A stretch of DNA of 64,000 nt from Nonomuraea purpurea (GTDB lineage Bacteria > Actinomycetota > Actinomycetes > Streptosporangiales > Streptosporangiaceae). A program made the translations under genes and the position numbers. Below are positions 51,650 through 59,898 of this stretch, piece after piece. Below the pieces are notes generated by a model. The model worked only from the letters and a program-made list of their open reading frames with translations, had not been told where the DNA came from and ran no database searches. Each line of letters begins with the position of its first letter. The stretch's first letter is position 1. Location of the stretch: positions 124,001 through 188,000 of the forward strand of contig NZ_JBHSBI010000008.1 in assembly GCF_042650645.1 (NCBI RefSeq), written 5' to 3'.

Positions 51650-53197
51650 TCAGGAGGTGCGGAACGTGGTCAGGACGGCGGCGTGGTCGGAGGACCAGGC
51701 GTTGCCGCGGTGGTTGGGAACGGCCGTCGGCGTGCCCTCGACCAGGGCCTTGGAGTCGGTCACGTGGAGCGGGCCCGCGTAGTAGACGAAGTCGATCCGG
51801 TCCTGCGGCTCGGGCTCGCCCTTGTGCGGGTCGTAGCCGTAGCCGCCGGTGAACACCGGATAGATCGGCGACCAGGTGATGCCCGGCGAGGTCACCGGGT
51901 TCGGGTGCGCCACCCGGTAGGAGTCGCGCAGCCCGGCCTGCGTGGGCAGCACCGAGGTCGGCCACGGGACCGTGGTGTAGCCGCACCGGCTCGTGGCCTT
52001 GGTCCAGTCCAGGTGGGAGGGGGCGTTGAAGTCGCCCGTCAGCAGCACCGGCGTGCGCCGCGCCGCGGCCAGGTCCGGACGCATCTCCTGCAGCACGGCC
52101 TTGATCTGGGGCGTGCGGCCGGAGCGCTCCTCCTTGGCGAGCAGCTCTTCCTGCGTCAGCTTGCCGAAGCACGCGTCGTACGGGCCGTACGGGTTGTAGC
52201 CAAGGTGGACGTTCCACACCACGACCTCCCGGCGCTCGTCGAGCCGCACCCGGACCTTCGTCGCCACCGACAGCGGGCCGCTGTCCACATGCGCCTTGCG
52301 CTCGACGATCGGGTACCGGCTGATCACGCCGAGGTCGGTGCCCGCCTGGTGGTAGTCCCAGCCGAGCGACTCCGCCAGCTCGCGGGTGGAGACGGCATTG
52401 GTCTCCTGGAGGCCAACGACGTCCACGTCGGACTGAAGCAGGAACCGCAACTCCTTCTCCCTGCCGCCGTCGACCTGGCTGCCGCTGTGCCACAGGTTGA
52501 AGCTCATCGTCTTGAGTTCTGGCACCAGGTCGTGGCCGGGCCGCCGGACCTCGACGCCGATCGTGGCCGTGCTGGTCTCGGCGCGCGCGTTGCGGGCCTC
52601 GACGCGCAGGGGCGCGGGGCGCAGCGAGTCGGTCACGTGTGGTGTCCCGGTGACCTCGCCGTCGGCCGACACGTTGATCCACTTCGGCCCGTCGACCTTG
52701 CGGAAGGTGAGCCCGTCGGTGTCCCCGCGGACCAGACCCCCCACCTTCGCCTGGTACGGCGCGAGGGCGCGGGCGTTGCGCAGGTCGAAGGCGTCGGCGA
52801 TGAAGTGCAGCGGCGCGTCGCTGATGACGCGTACCTTCACCGGCGTGGCGAGCCACTGGTAGCCGTCCTTCGCCAGGGCGAAGACGACGTAGTCACCGGG
52901 CTCCAGCCCGTCGGTCGGCAGCGTGGCCTCACCGCTTCCGCCGGTGATGTAGGTCCATCGCACCGACGGGCCGACGTACTTCTCCTCCACCGGGCCGTCA
53001 CCGGGGTCGGTGTAGAGGCCGAGCCAATTGGTGGGGTCGGGGCGCGGGGTGCTGTAGGACAGCTTGATCGGCTCGCCGCCGCGCACCGTCGCTGAGGCGA
53101 CGCTCAGCGTGCCGTCCGGCGCGGCGGACGCCCACGCCGGGATCACGCTGGTGAGCAGGACGAACATCGCTATGACGAGCGACTTGAGCCAACGCAT
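51650..53197 (-). CDS. Secreted endonuclease/exonuclease/phosphatase-family protein
   Basis: About 515 residues. Signal peptide at the start (VIAMFVLLTSVIPAWASA). Next comes a beta-rich N-terminal module of ~100 residues and a putative Ig-like segment (DAFDLRNARALAPYQAKVGG). The EEP catalytic domain from about 220 contains TMSFNLWHSG, GLQETN (metal Glu), TGDFNAPSH (Asp/Asn) and SSDHAAVLT (Asp-His), the complete EEP active site. It could be a nuclease, sphingomyelinase or phospho-ester phosphatase; the substrate is not evident. The ATG at 53197 has AAGGAGG upstream. Confidence 0.88.
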   Translation of the reverse strand: MRWLKSLVIAMFVLLTSVIPAWASAAPDGTLSVASATVRGGEPIKLSYSTPRPDPTNWLGLYTDPGDGPVEEKYVGPSVRWTYITGGSGEATLPTDGLEPGDYVVFALAKDGYQWLATPVKVRVISDAPLHFIADAFDLRNARALAPYQAKVGGLVRGDTDGLTFRKVDGPKWINVSADGEVTGTPHVTDSLRPAPLRVEARNARAETSTATIGVEVRRPGHDLVPELKTMSFNLWHSGSQVDGGREKELRFLLQSDVDVVGLQETNAVSTRELAESLGWDYHQAGTDLGVISRYPIVERKAHVDSGPLSVATKVRVRLDERREVVVWNVHLGYNPYGPYDACFGKLTQEELLAKEERSGRTPQIKAVLQEMRPDLAAARRTPVLLTGDFNAPSHLDWTKATSRCGYTTVPWPTSVLPTQAGLRDSYRVAHPNPVTSPGITWSPIYPVFTGGYGYDPHKGEPEPQDRIDFVYYAGPLHVTDSKALVEGTPTAVPNHRGNAWSSDHAAVLTTFRTS

Positions 53198-53310
53198 CCG
53201 CGCCTCCTTGACCGACCTCGTGCAGCCTGGACGGGATTGGTGACGAACATGTGTACGGATCGTGGCAACTCGCTGGCGGCCGAGGGAAACCCCTGGGTTA
53301 AGCAACATGG

Positions 53311-53341
53311 GTTGACTAAGCTGAAATTAGTCAACTATGGT
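53311..53341 (+). promoter_or_regulatory. Promoter overlapped by a perfect 9-bp palindromic operator
   Basis: GTTGACTAA (53311-53319) and TTAGTCAAC (53327-53335) are perfect inverted arms with a 7-bp spacer. They overlap TTGACT (53312-53317) and, 18 bp later, TATGGT (53336-53341), a good -35/-10 pair. The layout is typical of TetR/MarR-type repression. It drives the scar at 53377, and the regulator gene is not adjacent. Confidence 0.7.
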
Positions 53342-53376
53342 TGCTTGCAACGATCCGCTGACCATAGAGGGCTGTG

Positions 53377-53569
53377 ATGACGACAGACAGGCAGGTCGTG
53401 CTCGATGTCGAGGGCCTGCGCATGCGCTACGGCACGACCGACGTCCTGCGCGACGTGGGCCGTGCTCGGCCTGATCCTGGCGCCGATCGTGCTGCGCGGG
53501 ATGGCGCGCAGGGAGTCGGGCTCCAGCGTGGCCGCGCGCCGCGAGAAGGCCCTCCAGCGCATCGGATGA
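53377..53569 (+). pseudogene. Deletion scar of a DrrAB-type ABC exporter operon
   Basis: The ATG at 53377 (AGAGG upstream) encodes VVLDVEGLRMRYGTTDVLRDV, the very start of an ABC exporter ATPase. Near 53453 the sense frame changes. From there to the TGA at 53569 another frame reads WAVLGLILAPIVLRGMARRE, a typical ABC-2 permease C-terminus. The Walker motifs, most of the ATPase and most of the permease are missing. A single internal deletion of roughly 1.5 kb or more would create this junction. Upstream promoter and operator remain intact. Confidence 0.8.
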
Positions 53570-53589
53570 CCTGACCCGCCAGGCGCCGC

Positions 53590-54117
53590 TCAGAAGTCGG
53601 AGACGAACAGGGTCTCCTCACCGGACATGATGGCGCCGAACGGATAGCCCTCGGTGAGGAAGTCGTGCAGGAACTCCGACAGGCTGACGCCGAAGTCGGA
53701 GAATTCGAGGTCGCGGCCCTTGTGGAGCATGATGGTCCAGGCGTCGGGGTCGTCGGTGGCGGCGAGCCAGTAGCCGGTGTCGCCGTTGTCGGTGATCAGG
53801 CAGGGATAGAGCAGGCCGGGAATCGCGGCGTCGTCCAGGTGCTCGTGCTCGTGCTCCCACACGGTGCCGTCGGCCATCGCGTGCACCGTGGCGATCAGCT
53901 CGGCCTCCCTGCCGAGCAGGCTGGCGCCATCGGCGCCGAGCGGGTGCTGCAGCCACAGGAATTCGTGGAAACGACCCGGCGGCACCTGGTCGCACAGCCG
54001 CTTGTAGTCGGCAGGCAATCGGTGGCCCAGCTCGGCCTCTATCGCGTTCCAGTCGATCGTCCAGAACGAAGGGCGCGGCAGACTGGGGGTCAGGAGCGCG
54101 AGGACCTCGTCGATCAT
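53590..54117 (-). CDS. SUKH (SMI1/KNR4)-family protein, immunity-like
   Basis: About 175 residues. The SUKH fold is suggested by EAELGHRLPADYKRLCDQ, then PCLITDNGDTGYWLAA, WTIMLHKGR and SLSEFLHDFL near the end. SUKH proteins are often immunity proteins of polymorphic toxins, but many are housekeeping. No toxin gene adjoins it. The start is set at 54117 (MIDEVLALL); an in-frame start at 54174 would add a Cys-containing leader. It diverges from the luxI-type gene by 116 bp, so the two may share regulatory DNA. Confidence 0.75.
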   Translation of the reverse strand: MIDEVLALLTPSLPRPSFWTIDWNAIEAELGHRLPADYKRLCDQVPPGRFHEFLWLQHPLGADGASLLGREAELIATVHAMADGTVWEHEHEHLDDAAIPGLLYPCLITDNGDTGYWLAATDDPDAWTIMLHKGRDLEFSDFGVSLSEFLHDFLTEGYPFGAIMSGEETLFVSDF

Positions 54118-54233
54118 GCCGGCTGACAGTACCCGACAATTACCACAATCGCCGATTAATTTGCGCGAAGTCACGAAGACACCGGCGGCCGGCGGGTCGT
54201 ATCGTCCAAGGACCTGATCGCCGGAGGGTGCTC

Positions 54234-54845
54234 GTGGACGATTCGACGGGGGACAGCCGCGCGCGGCGGATCGTGGCCGGGAAAGCGGACGAGCTGCCGG
54301 GCTGGCTGCTCGACGGCATGTTCCGCCTGCGCCACACGGTGTTCTACGAACGTCTGCGCTGGGACGTCCACAGCCTCCACGGACGGGAACACGATTTCTA
54401 CGACGACTGCGACCCGGTCTACGTGATCAGTTACGACCGCCGGGAGGTCACGGGCTGCGTCCGGTTGTTGCCCACCGACGGTCCCTACATGCTGCGCGAC
54501 GTCTTTCCCGAGACGTTGCGCGGCGGCCAGGCTCCCCGCGATCCGGCCGTCTGGGAGGCCAGCCGCCTGGCCACCGGCCACGCCTGGTCCCGTGCCACGA
54601 CCGCGGGTTTCGGGTCCCTGGCACGCGCGCTGGTCTGGGAGGTCTTCCGCTGGGTCGATCGGCACGGCGACACGGTGGTCGCGGTCTCCAGCGTGGCCGT
54701 GGAACGCAACCTGAAGGCCATGGGCGTACCCACCCGGCGCCTCGGCGACGGCGGAGTCACGCGGGTGGGAACGCTGCTCTGCTCCGCCTACACCATGTCC
54801 ACCAGGCAATTCCTGGCGAACGCCGGTTCGGCGCCGGATGGGTGA
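54234..54845 (+). CDS. LuxI-family acyl-homoserine-lactone synthase homologue
   Basis: 203 residues, the standard LuxI length. The conserved LuxI residues are present at family spacing: R33 and F37 (LRHTVF), W43 (RWDV), E52/D54/D57 (REHDFYDD), R77 (GCVRLLPT), then E108-A-S110-R111 (WEASRLAT). From R33 to R77 the gaps equal those of EsaI-type enzymes (R24, F28, W34, E43, D45, D48, R68); the E-S-R motif is two residues later. The family makes N-acyl-homoserine lactones from SAM and acyl-ACP or acyl-CoA. The GTG at 54234 has GGAGG six bases upstream; the GTG at 54228 touches that site. A more distant N-acyl-transferase activity (FeeM-like) is the main alternative. It is convergent with the acylase gene 8 bp away. 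Confidence 0.87.
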   Translation: MDDSTGDSRARRIVAGKADELPGWLLDGMFRLRHTVFYERLRWDVHSLHGREHDFYDDCDPVYVISYDRREVTGCVRLLPTDGPYMLRDVFPETLRGGQAPRDPAVWEASRLATGHAWSRATTAGFGSLARALVWEVFRWVDRHGDTVVAVSSVAVERNLKAMGVPTRRLGDGGVTRVGTLLCSAYTMSTRQFLANAGSAPDG

Positions 54846-54853
54846 GTGGCGGA

Positions 54854-57151
54854 CTAGGCCGGGACCAGCGTCGTCCTGCTCTCGGCGTTGCGCTCGACCG
54901 CGGCGCGGCTGTAGAGCAGCGGCGCGTAGCCGTCGAGGAGGTCGTCGTAGTGGGGGCTGGCGGGGTCGCCCGACTGGCCCGGCGTGTTGGTGAAGCGGGA
55001 GGCGTCCCAGTTGCCGACGTCCAGGACCATCTTGAACGTCGCCGCCGTCGTCGACCGGTAGGCAGGCGGGCTGTACTGCGAGGCGTCGACCGTGTACGGC
55101 GAGCCGCCGCGCGGGAAGGGCCCGACGTTCGCGCCGAGCGGGTGGGTGAACAGGACGTGGTGCAGTCCGCCCCACCGCCAGGCCCCGGGGTCGGCGCCCA
55201 GCTTGGCGCGCACCTCGGCGTAGGCGGCCTTGAGCGTGTCGAGCAGCAGTTCGTCCCTGACCTTCGTCCCGTCGGGGCCGAACCACAACTCGGGCGCTTC
55301 CACCGCCTCCATGAGCAGCATCACGTCGGAGCGCGGGACGTTCGCGGCGAGCTCGGGAGGCAGCACCTTGGCCAGGAACCCCGGCGTCAGGTGGCCGGTG
55401 AACCACGGCTCGAACAGCGCCGCCCCGGCCGAGCCCGCGCTCACGGTGCCGTCGTAGCCCCGCAGCAGCTCCAGCGCCCGCCGGGTGTCGGGATCGTCGC
55501 TGGTCAGGTTCTTCAGCACGGCCAGCACCCGCCGGGCGGGGATGGACACCTGGTCGCCCTGCAGCCGCATCGCGTCGTCGAGCGAATGCCGGGGATCGGC
55601 GGAGAGCACCTCGTCGATCCGCTGCTTGCGGTAGGGCGCCTCCCATTCGAAGCCCACCCGCGGCGTGGGCGGCAGGTTGAACTCGTTGGCCGAGGCCACG
55701 AACCCCTGCCGCGGATCGCGCACCCGTGGCAGGCGGGAGCCGTCCAGGAAACCGCGCCATTCGTAGCGGCCGTCACCGGGCACCGGCAGCAGCCCGTCGT
55801 AGCCGGACCGCAGGGGCGCCATCCCGCCCGGCACCCAGCCGACGGTTCCCGAGGTGTCGGCGTACACCTGGTTCTCCGGCGGGCCACCCCAGGTGCGCAT
55901 GACGTCGGCGAACTGGGAGAAGTTGCGCGCCTTCATGTACCGCAGGCTCCCGAAGTACGGGGAGTTGCCGGGCTCCGTCCAGGTGGTGCGCAGCGCGAAG
56001 GCGAGGTTGCGGGCCGCGTCGATCTTGATCACCGGTCCGTGCCTGGTGAACGTCAGCTCGACCTCGCGCGGGGCCTGCCCGGCGACCGGCACGCTCTCCT
56101 TGACCGTGGTGAACGGCTCCCAGCCGTCGCCGTAGCGGTACCTGCCCCGGTCATCGGGGTCGAGCCGGTAGACGTAGAGGTCCTCCTGGTCCACGCTGAA
56201 CACCGTCAGCCCGAACGCCGCCTTGCCGTTGTGCCCCATGGAGATGCCGGGCAGCGCGGGCTCGCCCGCCCCGATGACGTCGAGGCCGGGCGCGGACAGG
56301 TGGGTGACGTAACGCAGTGACGGCGCGGCCACCGACCGGTGCGGGTCGGCCGCCAGGATGGGCCGCCCCGTACTCGTGCGGTGCGGCGCGACCGCCCACG
56401 CGTTGCTGCCCTCGGCGGCCGGCGTCTGCGGCGGCACCGTGCGTACCCGGCCGTTCTGGAAACTCACCCTGGTTCTGGCCAGTTGGTAGGTGTTCAGCAC
56501 GTTGGGCGGCACGGAGCAGGGGTCGAGGCCGTCGGGAACCTTCGTGGTCCACTCGGGCTGGTGCTTGACCAGCGCCTTGGCCGCCTCGATCCCCGCCTCG
56601 CAGACCACGATCGACCGGGCGACCTCGGCGTAGAGGTTCACCGCGAGCCCGTTGCTGCGGATCCTGACGACGTCCTCCGGCTTCCAGCGCGACGGCCGGT
56701 AGCCCAGCGTGCGGAACTCCTGCGGCAACCGCGCGGGGTCCAGCGCGTCGATGTAGGCGTTGATGCCCTCGGTGAACTTGGTGGCGGCGCGGCGGGCGTC
56801 GGGGCCGTAGGCGTCCCACTCCTTGCGCATGTCGCCTCGGTAGAGGAACAGGCGGGTGGCGCGGTCCTGCTCCACGTAGGAGGGGCCGAGGACTTCGGAC
56901 AACTGCCCGAGCCCGCGCCTGCGCCACAGGTCGATCTGGAACAGCCGGTCCCTGGCCGCGTTGAAACCCTGGGCGAGGAACAGGTCGTCGGTGTCGCGGG
57001 CGTACAAGTGCGGCACGCCCCATCGGTCGATCACCTGCTCGACGGGGGCGCGTAGCCCCGGGACGACGAGCTTGTCTCCCGCCTGCGGCGGCGGGGTCTG
57101 AAGTGTGGCCAATAACATTCCGGTCGCCAACACCCCGTGCGACGCTTTCAT
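54854..57151 (-). CDS. Penicillin-acylase-family Ntn hydrolase (candidate AHL/lactam acylase)
   Basis: 765 residues from the ATG at 57151 (AGGAGG upstream), with a short secretion signal (VLATGMLLATLQ). The proenzyme layout is visible: alpha-chain (VDRWGVPHLYARDTDDLF-like start, QGFNAARDRLFQIDLWRRR), a spacer, then GSNAWAV with the nucleophilic Ser at about 249, which becomes the beta-chain N-terminus. GHNGKAAFGLTVF and ASANEFN-type segments follow. The superfamily includes penicillin G acylase, cephalosporin acylase and the acyl-homoserine-lactone acylases PvdQ and AhlM. Sequence alone does not separate these. Its position beside the luxI-type gene makes AHL hydrolysis attractive but unproven. 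Confidence 0.88.
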   Translation of the reverse strand: MKASHGVLATGMLLATLQTPPPQAGDKLVVPGLRAPVEQVIDRWGVPHLYARDTDDLFLAQGFNAARDRLFQIDLWRRRGLGQLSEVLGPSYVEQDRATRLFLYRGDMRKEWDAYGPDARRAATKFTEGINAYIDALDPARLPQEFRTLGYRPSRWKPEDVVRIRSNGLAVNLYAEVARSIVVCEAGIEAAKALVKHQPEWTTKVPDGLDPCSVPPNVLNTYQLARTRVSFQNGRVRTVPPQTPAAEGSNAWAVAPHRTSTGRPILAADPHRSVAAPSLRYVTHLSAPGLDVIGAGEPALPGISMGHNGKAAFGLTVFSVDQEDLYVYRLDPDDRGRYRYGDGWEPFTTVKESVPVAGQAPREVELTFTRHGPVIKIDAARNLAFALRTTWTEPGNSPYFGSLRYMKARNFSQFADVMRTWGGPPENQVYADTSGTVGWVPGGMAPLRSGYDGLLPVPGDGRYEWRGFLDGSRLPRVRDPRQGFVASANEFNLPPTPRVGFEWEAPYRKQRIDEVLSADPRHSLDDAMRLQGDQVSIPARRVLAVLKNLTSDDPDTRRALELLRGYDGTVSAGSAGAALFEPWFTGHLTPGFLAKVLPPELAANVPRSDVMLLMEAVEAPELWFGPDGTKVRDELLLDTLKAAYAEVRAKLGADPGAWRWGGLHHVLFTHPLGANVGPFPRGGSPYTVDASQYSPPAYRSTTAATFKMVLDVGNWDASRFTNTPGQSGDPASPHYDDLLDGYAPLLYSRAAVERNAESRTTLVPA

Positions 57152-57510
57152 GATCCTCCTCGTCGAAGGCGGGCCCCCTTGTGGCGAGGAGATCACTCGG
57201 CGTTGAACCGGTCAACCCTTGAGTGACCGGCGGCACGACGTGTACGAAGCGTTATGAGATGCGGGCGGCCGCGGCGCTATCCTGGAGCTGAGTCCGGCAC
57301 ACTGTTCCTGTGCCGGACTCAGCCCAAGACGGCCGGCCGCGACGTCGCCGGAGCCTGCTGATCGGGTGATCTTCCACCGGTCGGGGTGCTTCGGCAGCGG
57401 CCGGGCCATTGCGTCCGTCCGAGCACCGTGGCCACCTCCCGCTGACGCGGAAACGGCCGGACCGGCAGCGTTCTGTCCCCAATGTCGATCACCCGGCAGA
57501 TCACCGGTTC
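57152..57510. other. Intergenic region between the acylase and the BTRD-like gene
   Basis: About 360 bp between the acylase start and the stop of the secreted repeat gene, both on the minus strand. It contains the strong hairpin listed at 57287-57323. The acylase promoter should lie here too, but I see no clear -35/-10 pair and no protein-like frame. Confidence 0.55.
57287..57323. terminator. Perfect 15-bp stem-loop
   Basis: GCTGAGTCCGGCACA and TGTGCCGGACTCAGC pair without mismatch around a 7-nt loop (CTGTTCC). It lies about 190 bp beyond the stop of the secreted repeat gene and about 135 bp before the acylase start. It could be a terminator, or an operator-like element of the acylase. There is no T-tract. 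Confidence 0.6.
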
Positions 57511-58380
57511 CTAACGCTTGCTCCAGATCGAAGCGATGATGCCGTTCTCGGCGCTCAGAATCTGCGGGGTGTAGCCCAGCGCCTTCATCTGAGTGGCCTT
57601 GACCGTGTAGGTCACCTGCGACAGGTTCAGGTACTCCTTCAGGCCGGTCGAGCTGCCCTTGCTCCACACGGTGGTGTAGAGCTTGCCGGGCTCGACGGCC
57701 ATGGCGATCGGACGCAGACCCTCCTTGGCCTTCGCCAGGAGTTCCGTGCCGCGCTGCTCCACGGTCTGGCCAAGGGTCACCTTGACGGACGCCGCGGCGC
57801 CGCTGGCCACCCAGACGGCCGCGTAGATCGGCCGCTCCGCCGTGCCGTACACGTCCAGCGATGCGACGCTGTAGCCGGCGGCGGTGAGCTCGGTGTTGAC
57901 CTTGGCGAAGGTCTCCTTGGTCATGCTGAGCTGCGACTTGGCCAGCTGCGTGGTCTTCTCGAAGACCACGGCGAAGATCGCCTGCGGGCCCGTGCCGGTG
58001 CCGCTGATCAGCTTGGGCTGGAAGCCCAGCTTGGCCTGCTCCTGGATACGGGTGGGCAGGTCCGTGACCGACAGGCCCTGCAGCAGGTTCACCTTACTGG
58101 TGGCGTCCTTGACCCACGTCGTGAGGTACTGCGGGTTGGCCGCGTTGGTCACGTTCAGGGACGACGGGACGTAGCCCTTGCCCAGCAGGTCCTTGGCACG
58201 CTGCAGCAGCGCGGTCCCGCTGAGCGCGTCAAGGGAGAGCCAGTCCAGCGGCAGGTTCTGGGCGATCTGGGTGGTCTTGGTGGGCTGCGCGGCCATCGCA
58301 GGGGATGAGAGGGCGAGCAGCGGCACCGTGGCAGCCGCCAGAGCCGCGGTCAGGGCGACGGCTTTCTTCGTGCTCCGCAT
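57511..58380 (-). CDS. Secreted protein of five BTRD1-like tandem repeats
   Basis: 289 residues. Signal peptide (ALTAALAAATVPLLALSSPAMA) and AGGAGGAAC before the ATG. The mature protein has about five ~50-residue repeats with the pattern helix-GY/GF-xP-x-L-strand-VW. Examples are LLGKGYVPSSLNVTNAANPQ, LTAAGYSVASLDVYGTAERP and MKALGYTPQILSAENG. This resembles the bacterial tandem-repeat domain (BTRD1) found in polyglycine hydrolases and other secreted proteins, where it precedes a catalytic domain. No catalytic domain is present here. A binding or matrix role is possible. Confidence 0.75.
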   Translation of the reverse strand: MRSTKKAVALTAALAAATVPLLALSSPAMAAQPTKTTQIAQNLPLDWLSLDALSGTALLQRAKDLLGKGYVPSSLNVTNAANPQYLTTWVKDATSKVNLLQGLSVTDLPTRIQEQAKLGFQPKLISGTGTGPQAIFAVVFEKTTQLAKSQLSMTKETFAKVNTELTAAGYSVASLDVYGTAERPIYAAVWVASGAAASVKVTLGQTVEQRGTELLAKAKEGLRPIAMAVEPGKLYTTVWSKGSSTGLKEYLNLSQVTYTVKATQMKALGYTPQILSAENGIIASIWSKR

Positions 58381-58510
58381 GTTCCTCCTAGGGAAGTAAA
58401 GGGCGTCCCAATAACGGACAAGACGCGACCATAACAGAGCATGAGGGATAAGCAACCTTGCGTTACCGCGATCGTGACAAGGCTGTGTCAAAGCTCCCGA
58501 CTCATGAGGG

Positions 58511-59635
58511 CTACTCACCTTCTGCGGACGTCTCGGACGCTCTCACGCCCGTGGAATTACGTATGCTCCAGTGCGGCGCCCGGGTGCCGAACACGCGGAG
58601 CGAGGCTTCCGTGCGGCTGGTCGCGCCGAGCTTGGCGTAGATGTGCTCCAGGTGCTTCTCGACCGTGCGAGAGCTGATCCGCAGCACGTGGGCGGCCTGC
58701 GCGCTGGTGCGGCCGTTGGCGACCAGCCAGAGCACATCACGCTCCCGTGAGGTGAGACCGGCGTCCGTGATGGCCGGCGGAGCCGCGGAGTCCGTCTCCG
58801 ACAGCAGCAGCGCGGTGCTGGTGTGGTGGTCGAACGCGCTCACGGTCAGATGCCGGGAGCCGCGCGAGACCCGGTAAGGACGCCCCGGCTCGGAGCGCTC
58901 CACGATGGACGCGCGGCGCTGCGCGGCCAGCCAGGAGGCCAGGTCGTCGGGGAGGGTGTCGCCCTCCCGGCCCGACCTGCGGAAGTAGGTGTCGAGCAGC
59001 AAGCGCGCCGACCTGTTCATGATCCGGACCTTGGCCAGCGGGCCCAGCAGGATCACGCCGTAGGAGGTGTCGTCGATGGCGTCGAGCGCGGCCAGGGCGG
59101 AGTCGAACCAGTAGTGCGCCTCCGAGGTGGCCAGCAGGTTGGCCAGGTAGGGCCTGGCCAGGAGGAGGAGTTGCCGCTCCGCGTGGGTGAAGTCGGGCAG
59201 CCCGCGGTTGAACACCAGGATGTTCATCACGCCGAGATCTGAGGTCAGCAGGCAGGCCATCTGGTGATGGATGCCGAGCGGCCGGTAGAAGTCCTGGTAG
59301 ATGCCCAGCCGGCGCAGCTCGCGCCGGCTGACGACGTCGCTCGTCCTGACCGAGTCGCCGTCGCCGGTGCGCAGGAAGTAACGCAACAGCGGATGCTCGG
59401 GCAGATGCCGGCTGAAGGCCTGCTCGAACTCGGCGGTCTCCCACGAGTCGGGGTCGGCGAGCTGCTCGCTGCGGCCCGTGGCGGGGTCGATGGCCTGGAA
59501 GGCGATGATGTCGCTCGGGACGAGCTTGGCCACGATGGCGATGAGCTGCTCGCGGACGTCGCCGGACGGGTTTTGTCCGGTTTCACGAATTGCGCGGAGG
59601 AGCTGTTGGACCTGGTTTTCGCGGATCCGAACCAC
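58511..59635 (-). CDS. LuxR-type transcriptional regulator with non-AHL-type sensor region
   Basis: 374 residues. The C-terminal LuxR HTH is clear: TSRERDVLWLVANGRTSAQA, then VLRISSRTVEKHLEHIYAKL. The long N-terminal region looks GAF-like (IIAFQAIDPATGRSEQ, MACLLTSDLGVMNILVFNR, LLLLARPYLANLL) and is not the classical autoinducer-binding domain of LuxR. The GTG at 59635 is used. It is divergent from the SARP gene across 263 bp. It is the nearest LuxR-type protein to the luxI-type gene, but direct lactone sensing is not supported by its sensor domain. Confidence 0.85.
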   Translation of the reverse strand: MVRIRENQVQQLLRAIRETGQNPSGDVREQLIAIVAKLVPSDIIAFQAIDPATGRSEQLADPDSWETAEFEQAFSRHLPEHPLLRYFLRTGDGDSVRTSDVVSRRELRRLGIYQDFYRPLGIHHQMACLLTSDLGVMNILVFNRGLPDFTHAERQLLLLARPYLANLLATSEAHYWFDSALAALDAIDDTSYGVILLGPLAKVRIMNRSARLLLDTYFRRSGREGDTLPDDLASWLAAQRRASIVERSEPGRPYRVSRGSRHLTVSAFDHHTSTALLLSETDSAAPPAITDAGLTSRERDVLWLVANGRTSAQAAHVLRISSRTVEKHLEHIYAKLGATSRTEASLRVFGTRAPHWSIRNSTGVRASETSAEGE

Positions 59636-59898
59636 AGGCCCACATTAGACAAGTGGATCTTCGGTTTCTTCTACGTAATTCTACGAATCCTGGCCCCAAT
59701 TCTTGGCAGACATACTGTGCGAAGATCCTGCGGAATAATCCTTTGTGTCCGTATTCGGCGTGCCAGCCAGGAGGCAACCGGATGGCGAATACCGGAGTCA
59801 CGCAAGGGCGGCCGATCCGCTTCGCGGCCCTCGCCCCGGCGCGGTCGCCGGCCCCGCCTGGTTCGCCACGTTCGACCGTGCCAGGTGAGGAGTCGTAG

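Noticed and set aside
54118..54233. Possible lux box upstream of the luxI-type gene
   Set aside because: No ~20-bp inverted repeat with the lux-box half-site pattern could be found by eye.
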